In this document: piece by piece, positions 15,384 to 24,227 of the stretch
Layout: every line of letters starts with the position of its first letter
How positions within the stretch are numbered: the stretch's first letter is position 1
Assembly: GCA_900320905.1 (NCBI GenBank)
Contig: ONTZ01000022.1
Span: forward strand, 1 to 46,802
DNA from: an uncultured Prevotella sp.
GTDB lineage: Bacteria; Bacteroidota; Bacteroidia; Bacteroidales; Bacteroidaceae
Length of the DNA: 46,802 bases
Direction: 5' to 3'
Translations under genes and position numbers: made by a program
The notes under the pieces: model-generated
The model's input: the letters and a program-made list of their open reading frames with translations, nothing else
Told to the model about the DNA's origin: nothing
The model's database searches: none

Positions 15384-18149
15384 TTAGTGGGCTTCGAGCC
15401 AGTTTTGCCCGAATCCGGAATCAGCCACAAGGGGAACGATAAGGGGGAAGGCGGCCTGCATCTCTTCGATGACGATGCGCTCCACCTGCTCCTTTTCTTC
15501 TGGATAGACAGAGAAGTTGAGTTCGTCGTGTACCTGAAGGATCATCTTGCTCTTGATACCCTCCTTTTTGAAGCGCTCGTGGATATGAATCATCGCTACC
15601 TTAATGATATCGGCTGCCGTACCTTGGATGGGGGCATTGATGGCGTTGCGCTCTGCAAAACCACGAACGGTGGCGTTGTGTGAGTTGATATCTGGGAGGT
15701 ATCTTCGGCGTCCGAAGAGGGTTGTGACATAGCCCTTCTGCCGAGCCACTTCCTTTGATTTCTCCATATAGTCGTGTACTTGCGGGAAGGTGGCGAAATA
15801 GCCGTCTATGAGCATTTTTGCTTCGTCGCGAGGGATATCCAAACGCTCTGCCAAACCAAAGACGGTGATGCCGTAGATGATACCGAAGTTGGCTCGTTTT
15901 GATTTCGTGCGTTCATCGCGAGTGACTTCTTCGATAGGTTTCTTGTAGATATTCGCTGCTGTGGCTGCATGGAGGTCTTTGCCTTCGCGGAACACTTCTA
16001 TCATCTGAGGATCTTGCGAGAGATGCGCCATCACACGCAATTCGATCTGCGAATAGTCTGCTGAAAAGAACAGACAACCAGGCTCAGGCACGAAGGCCTT
16101 GCGTATTTCTTTTCCATCTTCACCTCGGATGGGAATGTTTTGCAGATTGGGGTCGCTACTAGATAAGCGTCCTGTGGCGGTAATCGTCTGATTAAAGGAG
16201 GTGTGGATATGCCCCGTGCGCTTGTTAATCAGAGAGGGTAGGGTGTCAACGTAGGTGCCAAGCAGTTTCTTTAATCCTCTGTGCTCCAGGATATCTGCTA
16301 CGATTTCATGCTTGTTGCGCAGTTGTTGGAGTACGTCTTCTGAAGTGACATACTGTCCTGTTTTGGTTTTCTTGGCTTTCTCTACTATCTTCAGTTTGTC
16401 AAAGATAATTTCACCCACTTGCTTTGGTGAGGCAATATTAAATTGTCCACCTGCGAGTTCGTAGATACGTTTCTCTAATTCGAGCATCCGGTTGGTTAAA
16501 ATAGTTGACGTTTCTTTCAGCGATTCCGTATCCAGACAGACACCGTTCATCTCCATTTCTGCGAGCACAGGCATCAGGGGCATTTCTATCTCATAGAATA
16601 ACTTTTCGCACTCGAATTTCTTCAGTTCAGGTTCCAGTTTGTTTTTCAGCCGCAGAGTGACATCGGCATCTTCGGCGGCATACTCATAGACCTGCGAGGG
16701 TGGGAGAGAGCGCATCGATTTCTGGTTCTTGCCTTTCGGACCAATCAGTTCATCGATATGGATGGTCTGGTAGTTGAGATAGATCTCAGCCATGTAGTCC
16801 ATGTTGTGATGGAGTTCGGGTTGGATGAGGTAGTGGGCAATCATGGTGTCCCACATCGGACCAGCGAGGTGGATGTCATAGTTGCGCAACACTTCGAGGT
16901 CATACTTCAGATTTTGTCCCACTTTAAGAATTTTGTCGTTCTCGTACACCTCTTTGAAGATATTAACAATTCGCAACGCTTCTTCACGTTCAGCAGGAAT
17001 CGGCACGTAAAATGCCTCGAATTCCTTCACGGAGAAACTCAAACCTACCAGTTCGGCATCAATTGCAACCTTCGAGGTGGTTTCTGTGTCTAGACTGAGA
17101 ATTTCGTTTGTTAAGAAATAATCACAAAGTTTCCTCAAATCTTCCTCATTTTCAACGAGTTTGTAGTTGTGTTGGGTTGTTTTTAGGCTCTCAAAACTCG
17201 AATTTTCTGAAAGATTCGCCCCGTCGGCAGGAAATTCTGCAAAGAGATCGAGTTGCGCGTTGACAGGATTTTGCGGTTTTTGGCTTTTTTTAAGAACTCG
17301 CTCTGCAAACGATTTCATCTCCAGTTCGAGGAGCAATTTTCCTAACTCGTCTTGGTTGGGCTCAACGAGTTTTAAATTTTCCATATCGAGATCAATGGGT
17401 ACATCCGTTTTGATAGTGGCGAGGAAGTAACTCATCTTGATGTCCTCAACATGCTCCTCCACTTTCTCGCGAAGTTTACCTTTGATCTCTGCTGAGCGAG
17501 AAAGTAACTCTTCGATGGAACCGAACTCGTTGATGAGTTTCACAGCCGTTTTCTCACCCACACCAGGACAACCGGGGAAATTGTCTGCCGAATCACCCAT
17601 CAGTGCCAGCAGATCTATCACCGATTCTGTCGATGGAATGCCATATTTCTCGCAGACTTCCTTGGGGCCCATCGTCTCATAACCGCCGCCGTGGCGAGGG
17701 CGGAAGATCTTTACGGTGTCGCTAACCAACTGTCCATAGTCCTTATCTGGTGTCAGCATATAGGTTTCTACGCCGATGGAACCGGCTTTTTTAGCCAGTG
17801 TTCCTATGACGTCATCTGCCTCGAAACCATCTACCTGAAGGATAGGGATGCGATAGGCACGGAGCAGATCCTTGATGATTGGCACTGCCTTGCGGATATC
17901 CTCTGGCGTCTCTTCACGCTGGGCCTTATACTCAGGGAATGCCTCGCTGCGAAACGTTGGTCCGTGAGGGTCGAAGGCCACGCCGATATGGGTGGGCTTC
18001 TCTTTCTCCAACACTTCGTTCAGGGTATTGAGGAAACCAACAATCGCACTGGTATTCAAACCCTTCGAGTTGATTCGTGGGTTCTTGATAAAGGCATAAT
18101 AACTGCGATAAATCAGTGCGTAAGCATCTAAAAGAAATAATTTCTGCAT
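15384..18149 (-). CDS. polA: DNA polymerase I
   Basis: 921 residues. It fills gaps in repair and removes Okazaki primers. N-terminal 5'-nuclease (LLDAYALIYRSYYAF, DGFEADDVIGTLAKK, TPDKDYGQLVSD, GDSADNFPGCPGVGEKTA). A 3'-5' proofreading domain that still has the acidic residues (LSLDTETTS at the Exo I site), so proofreading is probably active. Polymerase motif A SADYSQIELR, motif B KRANFGIIYG, motif C LQVHDELN. Longer in the middle than E. coli PolI only slightly. It stands alone between two divergent or convergent neighbours. Confidence 0.97.
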   Translation of the reverse strand: MQKLFLLDAYALIYRSYYAFIKNPRINSKGLNTSAIVGFLNTLNEVLEKEKPTHIGVAFDPHGPTFRSEAFPEYKAQREETPEDIRKAVPIIKDLLRAYRIPILQVDGFEADDVIGTLAKKAGSIGVETYMLTPDKDYGQLVSDTVKIFRPRHGGGYETMGPKEVCEKYGIPSTESVIDLLALMGDSADNFPGCPGVGEKTAVKLINEFGSIEELLSRSAEIKGKLREKVEEHVEDIKMSYFLATIKTDVPIDLDMENLKLVEPNQDELGKLLLELEMKSFAERVLKKSQKPQNPVNAQLDLFAEFPADGANLSENSSFESLKTTQHNYKLVENEEDLRKLCDYFLTNEILSLDTETTSKVAIDAELVGLSFSVKEFEAFYVPIPAEREEALRIVNIFKEVYENDKILKVGQNLKYDLEVLRNYDIHLAGPMWDTMIAHYLIQPELHHNMDYMAEIYLNYQTIHIDELIGPKGKNQKSMRSLPPSQVYEYAAEDADVTLRLKNKLEPELKKFECEKLFYEIEMPLMPVLAEMEMNGVCLDTESLKETSTILTNRMLELEKRIYELAGGQFNIASPKQVGEIIFDKLKIVEKAKKTKTGQYVTSEDVLQQLRNKHEIVADILEHRGLKKLLGTYVDTLPSLINKRTGHIHTSFNQTITATGRLSSSDPNLQNIPIRGEDGKEIRKAFVPEPGCLFFSADYSQIELRVMAHLSQDPQMIEVFREGKDLHAATAANIYKKPIEEVTRDERTKSKRANFGIIYGITVFGLAERLDIPRDEAKMLIDGYFATFPQVHDYMEKSKEVARQKGYVTTLFGRRRYLPDINSHNATVRGFAERNAINAPIQGTAADIIKVAMIHIHERFKKEGIKSKMILQVHDELNFSVYPEEKEQVERIVIEEMQAAFPLIVPLVADSGFGQNWLEAH

Positions 18150-18236
18150 AACTTTCTTAATTTTCGGTGTAAAATTACTTAAAATTCTTCTAATTCCATC
18201 GGTTTTTACTATTTTTGTATCGAAATTCTGCTTGTT

Positions 18237-19211
18237 ATGGATTATTTATCGAAGATAAAAGAGCCTATTAAGGACGAATTGAACGACTTTGTCAGGTTGT
18301 TCGATGAGAGTCTTACCTATGGTGAGGGATTGCTTTCACAAGTCCTTTCTCATATCCGTCAACGGGGTGGCAAGCGCATGCGTCCCATGTTGGTGTTGCT
18401 TTCTGCAAAGAACTACGGCAGTGTGTCTGATGTCACTCAGAATGCCGCTCTCGGACTGGAATTGTTGCATACGGCCAGTCTGGTGCACGACGATGTTGTG
18501 GATGAGAGTAGTGAGCGTCGCGGACAGCCTTCTGTGAATGCATCTTATAATAATAAGGTGGCTGTGCTGGTGGGTGATTATATCCTCTCTACGGCTCTGC
18601 TCCGCGTGGCTCTGTCTGATAATCACAGAATCGTACAACATCTGGCTGATTTAGGACGTACGTTGGCTGCTGGTGAGATTCTGCAACTCTGGAATATCTC
18701 TAACCAAATTATCTCAGAAGATGTTTATTATCAGGTGATTGACAAAAAGACAGCCGTTCTCTTTGAGTCGTGTTCTGTCCTTGGTGCCATCTCTGTGGGT
18801 GCTTCTGATGAGGAGATAGAAAAAGCGAGAAAATTCGGACATAATATCGGTATGATTTTCCAGATCCGCGACGATATTTTCGACTATTATGACTCGAAGG
18901 AGATCGGTAAGCCGACGGGCAATGATATGACGGAAGGTAAGTTGACGCTGCCTGTCATTTATGCCCTGAACCATACGGAAATGCCTGCTATACATACCTT
19001 AGCCAAGAAGGTGAAGGCAGGCACGATTAATGCTGATGAAATCGCTGTTTTGGTAGAGTTTACGAAGACGCATGGAGGTATTGAATATGCTGAGCAGAAG
19101 ATGGAGGAATTTGCCCGTGAGGCTCAGAAATATATCGATGAATGCGTGAAACCAGAGTTGAAGGATGCCTTCAACGCCTATCTCGAATACGTTATTCAAA
19201 GGAAATTGTAA
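18237..19211 (+). CDS. ispB: Polyprenyl (all-trans) diphosphate synthase
   Basis: 324 residues, family size. It condenses isopentenyl diphosphate onto an allylic primer to make the quinone side chain. The first Asp-rich motif is in LVHDDVVDESSERRGQPS and the second in FQIRDDIFDY. GGKRMRP near residue 43 binds substrate, and KTAVLFESC follows. The residues before the first DDxxD are bulky-poor (LLHTASL), as in long-chain enzymes, so octa- to decaprenyl products are likely; chain length cannot be read off exactly. Menaquinone is the expected quinone, linking this gene to the fumarate reductase/succinate dehydrogenase at 33.4 kb. TATTTTTG just upstream is a plausible -7. Confidence 0.88.
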   Translation: MDYLSKIKEPIKDELNDFVRLFDESLTYGEGLLSQVLSHIRQRGGKRMRPMLVLLSAKNYGSVSDVTQNAALGLELLHTASLVHDDVVDESSERRGQPSVNASYNNKVAVLVGDYILSTALLRVALSDNHRIVQHLADLGRTLAAGEILQLWNISNQIISEDVYYQVIDKKTAVLFESCSVLGAISVGASDEEIEKARKFGHNIGMIFQIRDDIFDYYDSKEIGKPTGNDMTEGKLTLPVIYALNHTEMPAIHTLAKKVKAGTINADEIAVLVEFTKTHGGIEYAEQKMEEFAREAQKYIDECVKPELKDAFNAYLEYVIQRKL

Positions 19212-19224
19212 AGATTTGATTGTT

Positions 19225-19303
19225 TATCAAGAATTTGAGAATTAGAGAATTATTATTTGAGTGCTGCTTCGATATTAATTCTAAAATTCTCAAATTCTTG
19301 ATA
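19225..19303. terminator. Long hairpin between convergent ispB and deoC
   Basis: TATCAAGAATTTGAGAATT at 19225-19243 is the exact reverse complement of 19285-19303, with a 41-nt loop. It probably ends both convergent transcripts. Part of the word recurs in the palindrome at 13358. Confidence 0.6.
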
Positions 19304-19309
19304 TCATAA

Positions 19310-20236
19310 TTAGAAGAACTTTGTTTCTTTGCCAATCACTTCACTTAGCAGAAGGTTTGCCAGGCGAGAAGTGCCCATGCGGAACCACTGATTCGTGAGC
19401 CATTTCTCGCCTAAGACCTCTTTGACGATGGTGTAGTAGATGAGTGCATCCATCACGCTGTTAAGGCCTCCAGCGGGCTTAAAACCAATCTGTATGCCCG
19501 TTTCCTCGTAGTATTCCTTGATGGCCTGGCACATCACGTAGGCAGCCTCTGGCGTGGCGGCGGGCTGCTCTTTGCCTGTGGAGGTCTTGATGTAGTCGGC
19601 ACCTGAATACATGGATAGCAGCGAAGCCGTCTTGATGTTCGTTGCCGTCTTCAGACAACCAGTTTCCAAGATCACCTTCATTTTCTTGTCGCCACAGGCT
19701 TCCTTCATCTGCTGAATCTCATCGCAGACGGTGTCGTAGTCGCCAGAGAGGAAGGCACCCACGCTGAGCACCATATCGATCTCTGTGGCGCCGTCTTTTA
19801 CTGCCAGGCTGGTCTCTATCGTCTTCACCTCAATTAGCGCCTGAGACGACGGGAATGAGCCTGATACGCAGGCTACTTCTACCCCTTCTACCTCAAGGGT
19901 CTCAGAAACGATCTTTGCGTAGCGTGGATAGACGCAGATGGTGGCCACGTGGGGTAGGTCAGGGTAGGCCTCCTCAAATTGGTTCACACGCTCTGTAAAG
20001 GCGAGCACGCTCTCGTCTGAGTCTGTGGTTTTCAGGGTGGTGAGTTCCACGCTGCCCATCAGGAATTTCTTCACTTCAAGGGTGTCGTTCTCATGCACTT
20101 TCTCAGCAATGATCTTCTTCACTGCCTCTTTCACTTCCTCGTCATTTACATCGAGGTTATACTTGCTCAGAGCCTCTTCTATGCGGCTCTTCTGTGGCAT
20201 CTCCTGGTGATGCTCGTGGTGATGATGTTCTGCCAT
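19310..20236 (-). CDS. deoC: Deoxyribose-phosphate aldolase
   Basis: 308 residues. It cleaves 2-deoxyribose 5-phosphate to glyceraldehyde 3-phosphate and acetaldehyde in deoxynucleoside catabolism. The TIM-barrel class I aldolase shows the Schiff-base lysine in DYIKTSTGK, the second lysine in IGFKPAGGL, and the DMVLSVGAFLSGDYD segment. Compared with the 220-260 residue short forms it has an N-terminal helical extension, beginning with a natural His-rich stretch (HHHHEHH) that could bind metal. Last gene of the dtd-membrane protein-mazG-deoC cluster, 25 bases after the mazG-like gene. Confidence 0.93.
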   Translation of the reverse strand: MAEHHHHEHHQEMPQKSRIEEALSKYNLDVNDEEVKEAVKKIIAEKVHENDTLEVKKFLMGSVELTTLKTTDSDESVLAFTERVNQFEEAYPDLPHVATICVYPRYAKIVSETLEVEGVEVACVSGSFPSSQALIEVKTIETSLAVKDGATEIDMVLSVGAFLSGDYDTVCDEIQQMKEACGDKKMKVILETGCLKTATNIKTASLLSMYSGADYIKTSTGKEQPAATPEAAYVMCQAIKEYYEETGIQIGFKPAGGLNSVMDALIYYTIVKEVLGEKWLTNQWFRMGTSRLANLLLSEVIGKETKFF

Positions 20237-20261
20237 AATGATATCTTTTTTTGAGTTGTTT

Positions 20262-20609
20262 TTACGCCATTAGTTTCTTGTTGTGGATATGTCTGAGCGA
20301 GTCGCGCTGGGTCTTTTTTTCGATGCTTTTTTCGAGTTCGGCTGTGAGGTCTACGCCTGTCTGATTCGCCAGACAGAGCAGTACCCAGAGCACGTCGGCC
20401 ATTTCCTCGCCAAGCGCCTGTTTGCCGTTGTCTTCGCTACGTGGATCGCCTACTTTCCACGACTGATCGCCATATCTGCGAGAGATGATACGTGCTAGTT
20501 CACCTACTTCCTCTGTCAGCACTGCCATATTTGTCAGTTCTGAGAAGTAGCGCACGCCGTATTCCCTAATCCAGCGATCTACCAATTCCTGTGCTTCCTT
20601 GATGCTCAT
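20262..20609 (-). CDS. MazG-like nucleotide pyrophosphohydrolase
   Basis: 115 residues from the ATG at 20609; the longer frame upstream lies inside the neighbouring gene. All-alpha NTP pyrophosphohydrolase with the family's metal-binding pattern: LTEEVGELARIISR (ExxE) and EEMADVLWVLLCLAN (ExxD). Such enzymes clear non-canonical or oxidised NTPs. The start overlaps the stop of the upstream membrane-protein gene in an ATGA, so translation is coupled. Together with dtd this is a small quality-control cluster for nucleotides and aminoacyl-tRNAs; deoC follows. Confidence 0.88.
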   Translation of the reverse strand: MSIKEAQELVDRWIREYGVRYFSELTNMAVLTEEVGELARIISRRYGDQSWKVGDPRSEDNGKQALGEEMADVLWVLLCLANQTGVDLTAELEKSIEKKTQRDSLRHIHNKKLMA

Positions 20610-20854
20610 CTCATTCGAATGATTAAAAACCACAATAGTGCAATCACGCAAAGCATGATGATGATATTCATGCGGTTTTCGCGCTGATACTCTTTCCAGT
20701 GAAAGGCCTTGTAAATCAGTACCAGGAGCCACAATATGATACCGATGCTACAGGCCCATATACCTGCTGGCAAACTCATGAAACGGTGCATGATGCAGCC
20801 GATAAACATGAGGATAACACCGGATATTTCTAATTCCTTGAGATATTTCTTCAT
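20606..20854 (-). CDS. Small membrane protein of unknown function
   Basis: 82 residues with three hydrophobic segments: ISGVILMFIGCIMH, IWACSIGIILWLLVLIY and IIIMLCVIALLWFLII. It ends in a short basic tail. No motif points to a function. It starts 2 bases after the dtd stop and overlaps the mazG-like start by 4, so it is a true member of this operon. Confidence 0.75.
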   Translation of the reverse strand: MKKYLKELEISGVILMFIGCIMHRFMSLPAGIWACSIGIILWLLVLIYKAFHWKEYQRENRMNIIIMLCVIALLWFLIIRMR

Positions 20855-20856
20855 TT

Positions 20857-21309
20857 TTATTCTTTGTTTTTGGTGTCCATACAGATGGTGACAGGACCAT
20901 CGTTTAAGAGTTCAACTTTCATATCGGCACCGAACTCGCCTGTACCTACTTGCTTGCCTATGGCCTCAGATAGTTGGGCGCAGAAAGCCTCGTAGAGTGG
21001 GATAGAGTGCTCGTGTGAACCTGCTCTGAACCAACTCGGACGATTGCCTTTCTTATAACTAGCATAGAGCGTGAACTGACTGACCACAAGTGCCTCACCA
21101 TTCACATCCAAGATGCTACGGTTCATCACATCGTTCTCGTCGCCAAATACGCGCAGGTTCGCAATCTTCTTCACCAACCACTTTACATCCTCGCTTGTGT
21201 CCTCGTCGCAGATACCCAACAGGATGAGGAATCCTGGCCCTATCTGGCTCTTGACGCTGCCCTCGATGGTGACGCTGGCGTGGGTGACGCGTTGTATTAC
21301 TGCTCTCAT
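20857..21309 (-). CDS. dtd: D-aminoacyl-tRNA deacylase
   Basis: 150 residues, full length. It hydrolyses D-aminoacyl-tRNA (and glycyl-tRNA-Ala), removing mischarged D-amino acids. MRAVIQRVTHASVTIEG at the start is the family signature, SQFTLYASYKKGNRPSW the active-site segment, and GxFGADMKVELLNDGPVT the cross-subunit Gly-cisPro-like region at the end. First gene of the dtd-mazG-deoC cluster. The upstream region is the 420-bp gap that holds a MITE-like element. Confidence 0.96.
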   Translation of the reverse strand: MRAVIQRVTHASVTIEGSVKSQIGPGFLILLGICDEDTSEDVKWLVKKIANLRVFGDENDVMNRSILDVNGEALVVSQFTLYASYKKGNRPSWFRAGSHEHSIPLYEAFCAQLSEAIGKQVGTGEFGADMKVELLNDGPVTICMDTKNKE

Positions 21310-21382
21310 TGCTTTCTATTTTTCGGCAAAGATACAACTTTATTTTGAGATTACCAAATTTCTCATGATTATATCTCAGTTG

Positions 21383-21578
21383 TACTTTGTGACTTGTGAT
21401 TTTGTGACATTAAGCCCCTTCGTTATTTCCAAGATAGATATCTGTATAATAGTAATATAAGTATATAATAATATATTATAATATTATAATATTATATAAT
21501 TTTAACACCCAATTGCGACTTTGTTTCTTTTGAAGATGTGGACTACCTTAATGTCACAAAATCACAAGTCACAAAGTA
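21383..21578. mobile_element. MITE-like element with 32-bp perfect inverted repeats
   Basis: 21383-21414 is the exact reverse complement of 21547-21578 (outer end TACTTTGTGACTTG...). The 132-bp interior is very AT-rich with TATAATATTATAATATT-type runs and has no ORF. Both ends carry TA, so a TA target duplication, as in IS630/mariner elements, is possible. It could also fold as one long hairpin and act as a terminator for dtd or uvrC. The rest of the 21310-21732 gap holds no gene. Confidence 0.65.
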
Positions 21579-21732
21579 TCGTTTTTATCTTGTGTCTCCA
21601 AAAAATGTTTTACAAGCATATCTTCCGCAAAGCAAGGTGTAATCTGCCCTATTAATTGAAATAATTGCTAGCATTAATTGTCACAATTGTGCGAATTAAT
21701 ACTTGCAAAAGTTTTCTTTAACGACAGACATC

Positions 21733-23568
21733 TCACGAAAGGTCTTCTTTGTTGAAATAAACGTACACAATCTGTGCTTTTGATGGTCCAATCAACTGCG
21801 TAAGCGTTTCGAGGTTTGCCTCACGGATGGCACGAACCGTTTTGAGACCCTTCAGAAGCCCGTCACGCGTTTTGGGGCCGATGCCCTTGATATCATCCAA
21901 CTCGGAGTGCAAAGCCCGCTTAGAACGCTTGTTTCGATGGAATTCGATGGCAAAGCGATGCACCTCGTCCTGTATCTGCGTGAGCACATGGAAGAGTTCA
22001 GAATCTATCTTCAACGCCACCTTCAACGGAGGGAAGCCATAGAGTAGTTCGTTGGTACGATGACGGTCGTCTTTGGCGAGTCCGGCAATGGGAATATCAA
22101 GGTTGAGTTCGTCCTGGATGACCTCACGAATCACTTCCATCTGGCCCTTACCACCATCGGCAATAATTAGGTCGGGTAGGGGCTGTTCTTCATCCAGCAT
22201 CCTGCGATATCGGCGACTCACTACTTCCTTCATCGACGCATAGTCGTCAGGGCCTACTACCGTTTTGATATTGAAGCGTTTATAGTCCTTCTTGCTGGGT
22301 TTCATTGCCTTGAAGACCACACACGAGGCAACAGCATCTGTGCCAGAGATATTTGAGTTGTCGAAGCACTCGATTTGGTAGGGTAGTTTGGGTAGATGGA
22401 GTTTGTCTTGGAGTTCCTTCATCAGGCGTGTCTGACGTTGTTCTGGATTGAGTTTTTCCGCTTGTTTCAAACGGTCTACCTTATACTGTTTTCCGTTCAT
22501 TATCGAGAGGTCAAGGAGTTTCTTTTTGTCCCCCAGTTTTGGAATCGTGAACTTCACGCCTTCCAGTTCTATATCTACCTCTTTTTCCAAGATGATTTCC
22601 TTTGAATCGCTCTTGAAACGTTCACGTAATTCAACGATACCCAGTTGCAGAAGTTCCTCATCCGTCTCGTTCAGTTTCTTCTTATATTCGATGGTAAAAC
22701 TCTGGTTGATGCTGCCATTCGAGACGTGGAGGTAGTTGATGAAGGCCATCTTTTCGTCGGATGTAATGGTGAATACGTCGACGTTGTTAATCGTGTGGCT
22801 GACCACTTCGCTCTTGCTTACAAAACCGTCAAGTGCCAGATATTTCCGCTTCACTTCCTCTGCCTCTTCGAAACGTAGTTCTTCGCTTAGTTGAAGCATC
22901 TCCTCTTTAAGTTCTTTCAGTACCTGACGTGTGTTTCCTTTCAGAATCTCACGTGCCTGGGTGATATTCTTCTTATAGTCTTCGATGCCTTGCCTGCCCA
23001 CGCATGGTCCCATACATTTTTTAATATGATAGTCGAGGCACACCTTATATTTCCCTGTCTCTACACCCTCTTTTGTTATGGGTTGTCGGCAGGTGCGTGG
23101 ATGGTAGAGTTCCTTAATGAGGTTGAGGATCTCATACATTGCCCCCACATGTGCATAGGGGCCAAAATAGGTACCCCATTTCTTGTTAATGGTACGTGTC
23201 TTGAAGATGCGAGGGAAGAACTCGTTGGTGACACAGATGGAAGGGTAGGTCTTACCATCTTTCAGCAACACGTTATAGCGAGGATTATATTTCTTGATGA
23301 GCGAGTTTTCTAAGAGTAGGGCATCCTCTTCGGTGTTGACAACCGTATAACTGATGTCGTAGATCTTGCTGACAAGTACCTTCGTTTTGAAACGATCCAC
23401 TTCTGTATGGAAATAACTCGCCACACGGTTTTTCAGACTCTTCGCCTTACCTACATAGATTATGGTATGCGTCTCATCATAGAACTGGTAACTGCCTGGC
23501 TTGTCTGGCAAGCGTCTTACAACCTCTTTCAGATGCTCCAAGCGCTTCTCGTTTTCCTCCCTCGTCAT
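21733..23568 (-). CDS. uvrC: UvrABC excinuclease subunit C
   Basis: 611 residues, the family length. It makes both incisions in nucleotide excision repair. The N-terminal GIY-YIG nuclease shows PGSYQFYDETHTIIYVGKAK and SYTVVNTEEDALLLENSLIKKYNPRYN. A Cys motif follows (CRQP..CLDYHIKKCMGPC). A UVR helix pair (EEMLQLSEELRFEEAEEVKRK) binds UvrB. The RNase H-like second nuclease starts at IECFDNSNISGTDAVASCVVF with DLIIADGGKGQ. The C-terminal HhH2 is DDIKGIGPKTRDGLLKGL. Shares strand with apt and mnmG upstream; a parS-like site lies just before its start. Confidence 0.97.
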   Translation of the reverse strand: MTREENEKRLEHLKEVVRRLPDKPGSYQFYDETHTIIYVGKAKSLKNRVASYFHTEVDRFKTKVLVSKIYDISYTVVNTEEDALLLENSLIKKYNPRYNVLLKDGKTYPSICVTNEFFPRIFKTRTINKKWGTYFGPYAHVGAMYEILNLIKELYHPRTCRQPITKEGVETGKYKVCLDYHIKKCMGPCVGRQGIEDYKKNITQAREILKGNTRQVLKELKEEMLQLSEELRFEEAEEVKRKYLALDGFVSKSEVVSHTINNVDVFTITSDEKMAFINYLHVSNGSINQSFTIEYKKKLNETDEELLQLGIVELRERFKSDSKEIILEKEVDIELEGVKFTIPKLGDKKKLLDLSIMNGKQYKVDRLKQAEKLNPEQRQTRLMKELQDKLHLPKLPYQIECFDNSNISGTDAVASCVVFKAMKPSKKDYKRFNIKTVVGPDDYASMKEVVSRRYRRMLDEEQPLPDLIIADGGKGQMEVIREVIQDELNLDIPIAGLAKDDRHRTNELLYGFPPLKVALKIDSELFHVLTQIQDEVHRFAIEFHRNKRSKRALHSELDDIKGIGPKTRDGLLKGLKTVRAIREANLETLTQLIGPSKAQIVYVYFNKEDLS

Positions 23569-23630
23569 ATTTTGTAATGTTGTGTGTCTGTCTTTCGAAA
23601 CCCTTTGTTTATAGGACTTTCGGAAGATGT

Positions 23631-23646
23631 TGTTTCACGTGGAACG
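23631..23646. promoter_or_regulatory. parS-like site 1
   Basis: TGTTTCACGTGGAACG matches the parS consensus TGTTnCACGTGaAACA at 13-14 of 16 positions. It lies in the 81-bp gap between apt and uvrC. ParB/Spo0J would load here. Confidence 0.7.
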
Positions 23647-23649
23647 TTG

Positions 23650-24177
23650 TTAGATGGTCAAGAGGGTGGTGAGTTCAATACCCTTGAAGACATCTCGTCC
23701 GTGCAATCCCTCGTCAGTGATTTCGATAATGAAATTCATATAAACCTTCTTAGGATGGAAGTGCTGTACAAGATCGTAGGCTGCCTTCGCTGTGCCGCCA
23801 GTGGCGAGAAGATCATCATGGATAAGTACGACGTCATCCGGTTCGATGGAGTCGATGTGCATCTCGATGGTATCTACACCATATTCTTTTGAGAATGATT
23901 CCTTGATGACCGTTGAGGGAAGTTTGCCTGGCTTACGGGCTAGTACGACACCGCAACCAAGTCTTCCTGCTAAGGCTGCTGCCATCACAAATCCTCTACT
24001 CTCAATGCCAACGATTTTCGTGATGCCTTTGTCTTTGTAAAGTCGTTCCATCTCGTCGAGCATAATCTTCAGGCATTCCGCACTCTTGTAGAGCGTTGTT
24101 ACGTCTCGGAAGTTGATACCTTTCTTTGGAAAATCTGGTATGCAACGCAGATTGTCAATCAGTACTTTATTATTCAT
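23650..24177 (-). CDS. apt: Adenine phosphoribosyltransferase
   Basis: 175 residues from the ATG at 24177; the longer frame runs back into mnmG and over the parS site. It makes AMP from adenine and PRPP in purine salvage. IPDFPKKGINFRDVTTL is the family N-terminus, IVGIESRGFVMAAALAGRLG the PRT loop, ARKPGKLP the flexible loop, and VVLIHDDLLATGGTAKA the PRPP-binding motif. It lies downstream of mnmG with 50 bases between that contain a parS-like site, and upstream of uvrC. Confidence 0.96.
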   Translation of the reverse strand: MNNKVLIDNLRCIPDFPKKGINFRDVTTLYKSAECLKIMLDEMERLYKDKGITKIVGIESRGFVMAAALAGRLGCGVVLARKPGKLPSTVIKESFSKEYGVDTIEMHIDSIEPDDVVLIHDDLLATGGTAKAAYDLVQHFHPKKVYMNFIIEITDEGLHGRDVFKGIELTTLLTI

Positions 24178-24211
24178 AATCAGTGAGTTATAATTGTTGT
24201 TGCTTATTGCT

Positions 24212-24227
24212 TGTTTCACGTGGAACT
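24212..24227. promoter_or_regulatory. parS-like site 2
   Basis: TGTTTCACGTGGAACT, sharing its first 15 bases with site 1 and in the same orientation, placed exactly in the mnmG-apt gap. Two sites 581 bp apart in gaps make chance unlikely. Confidence 0.7.
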
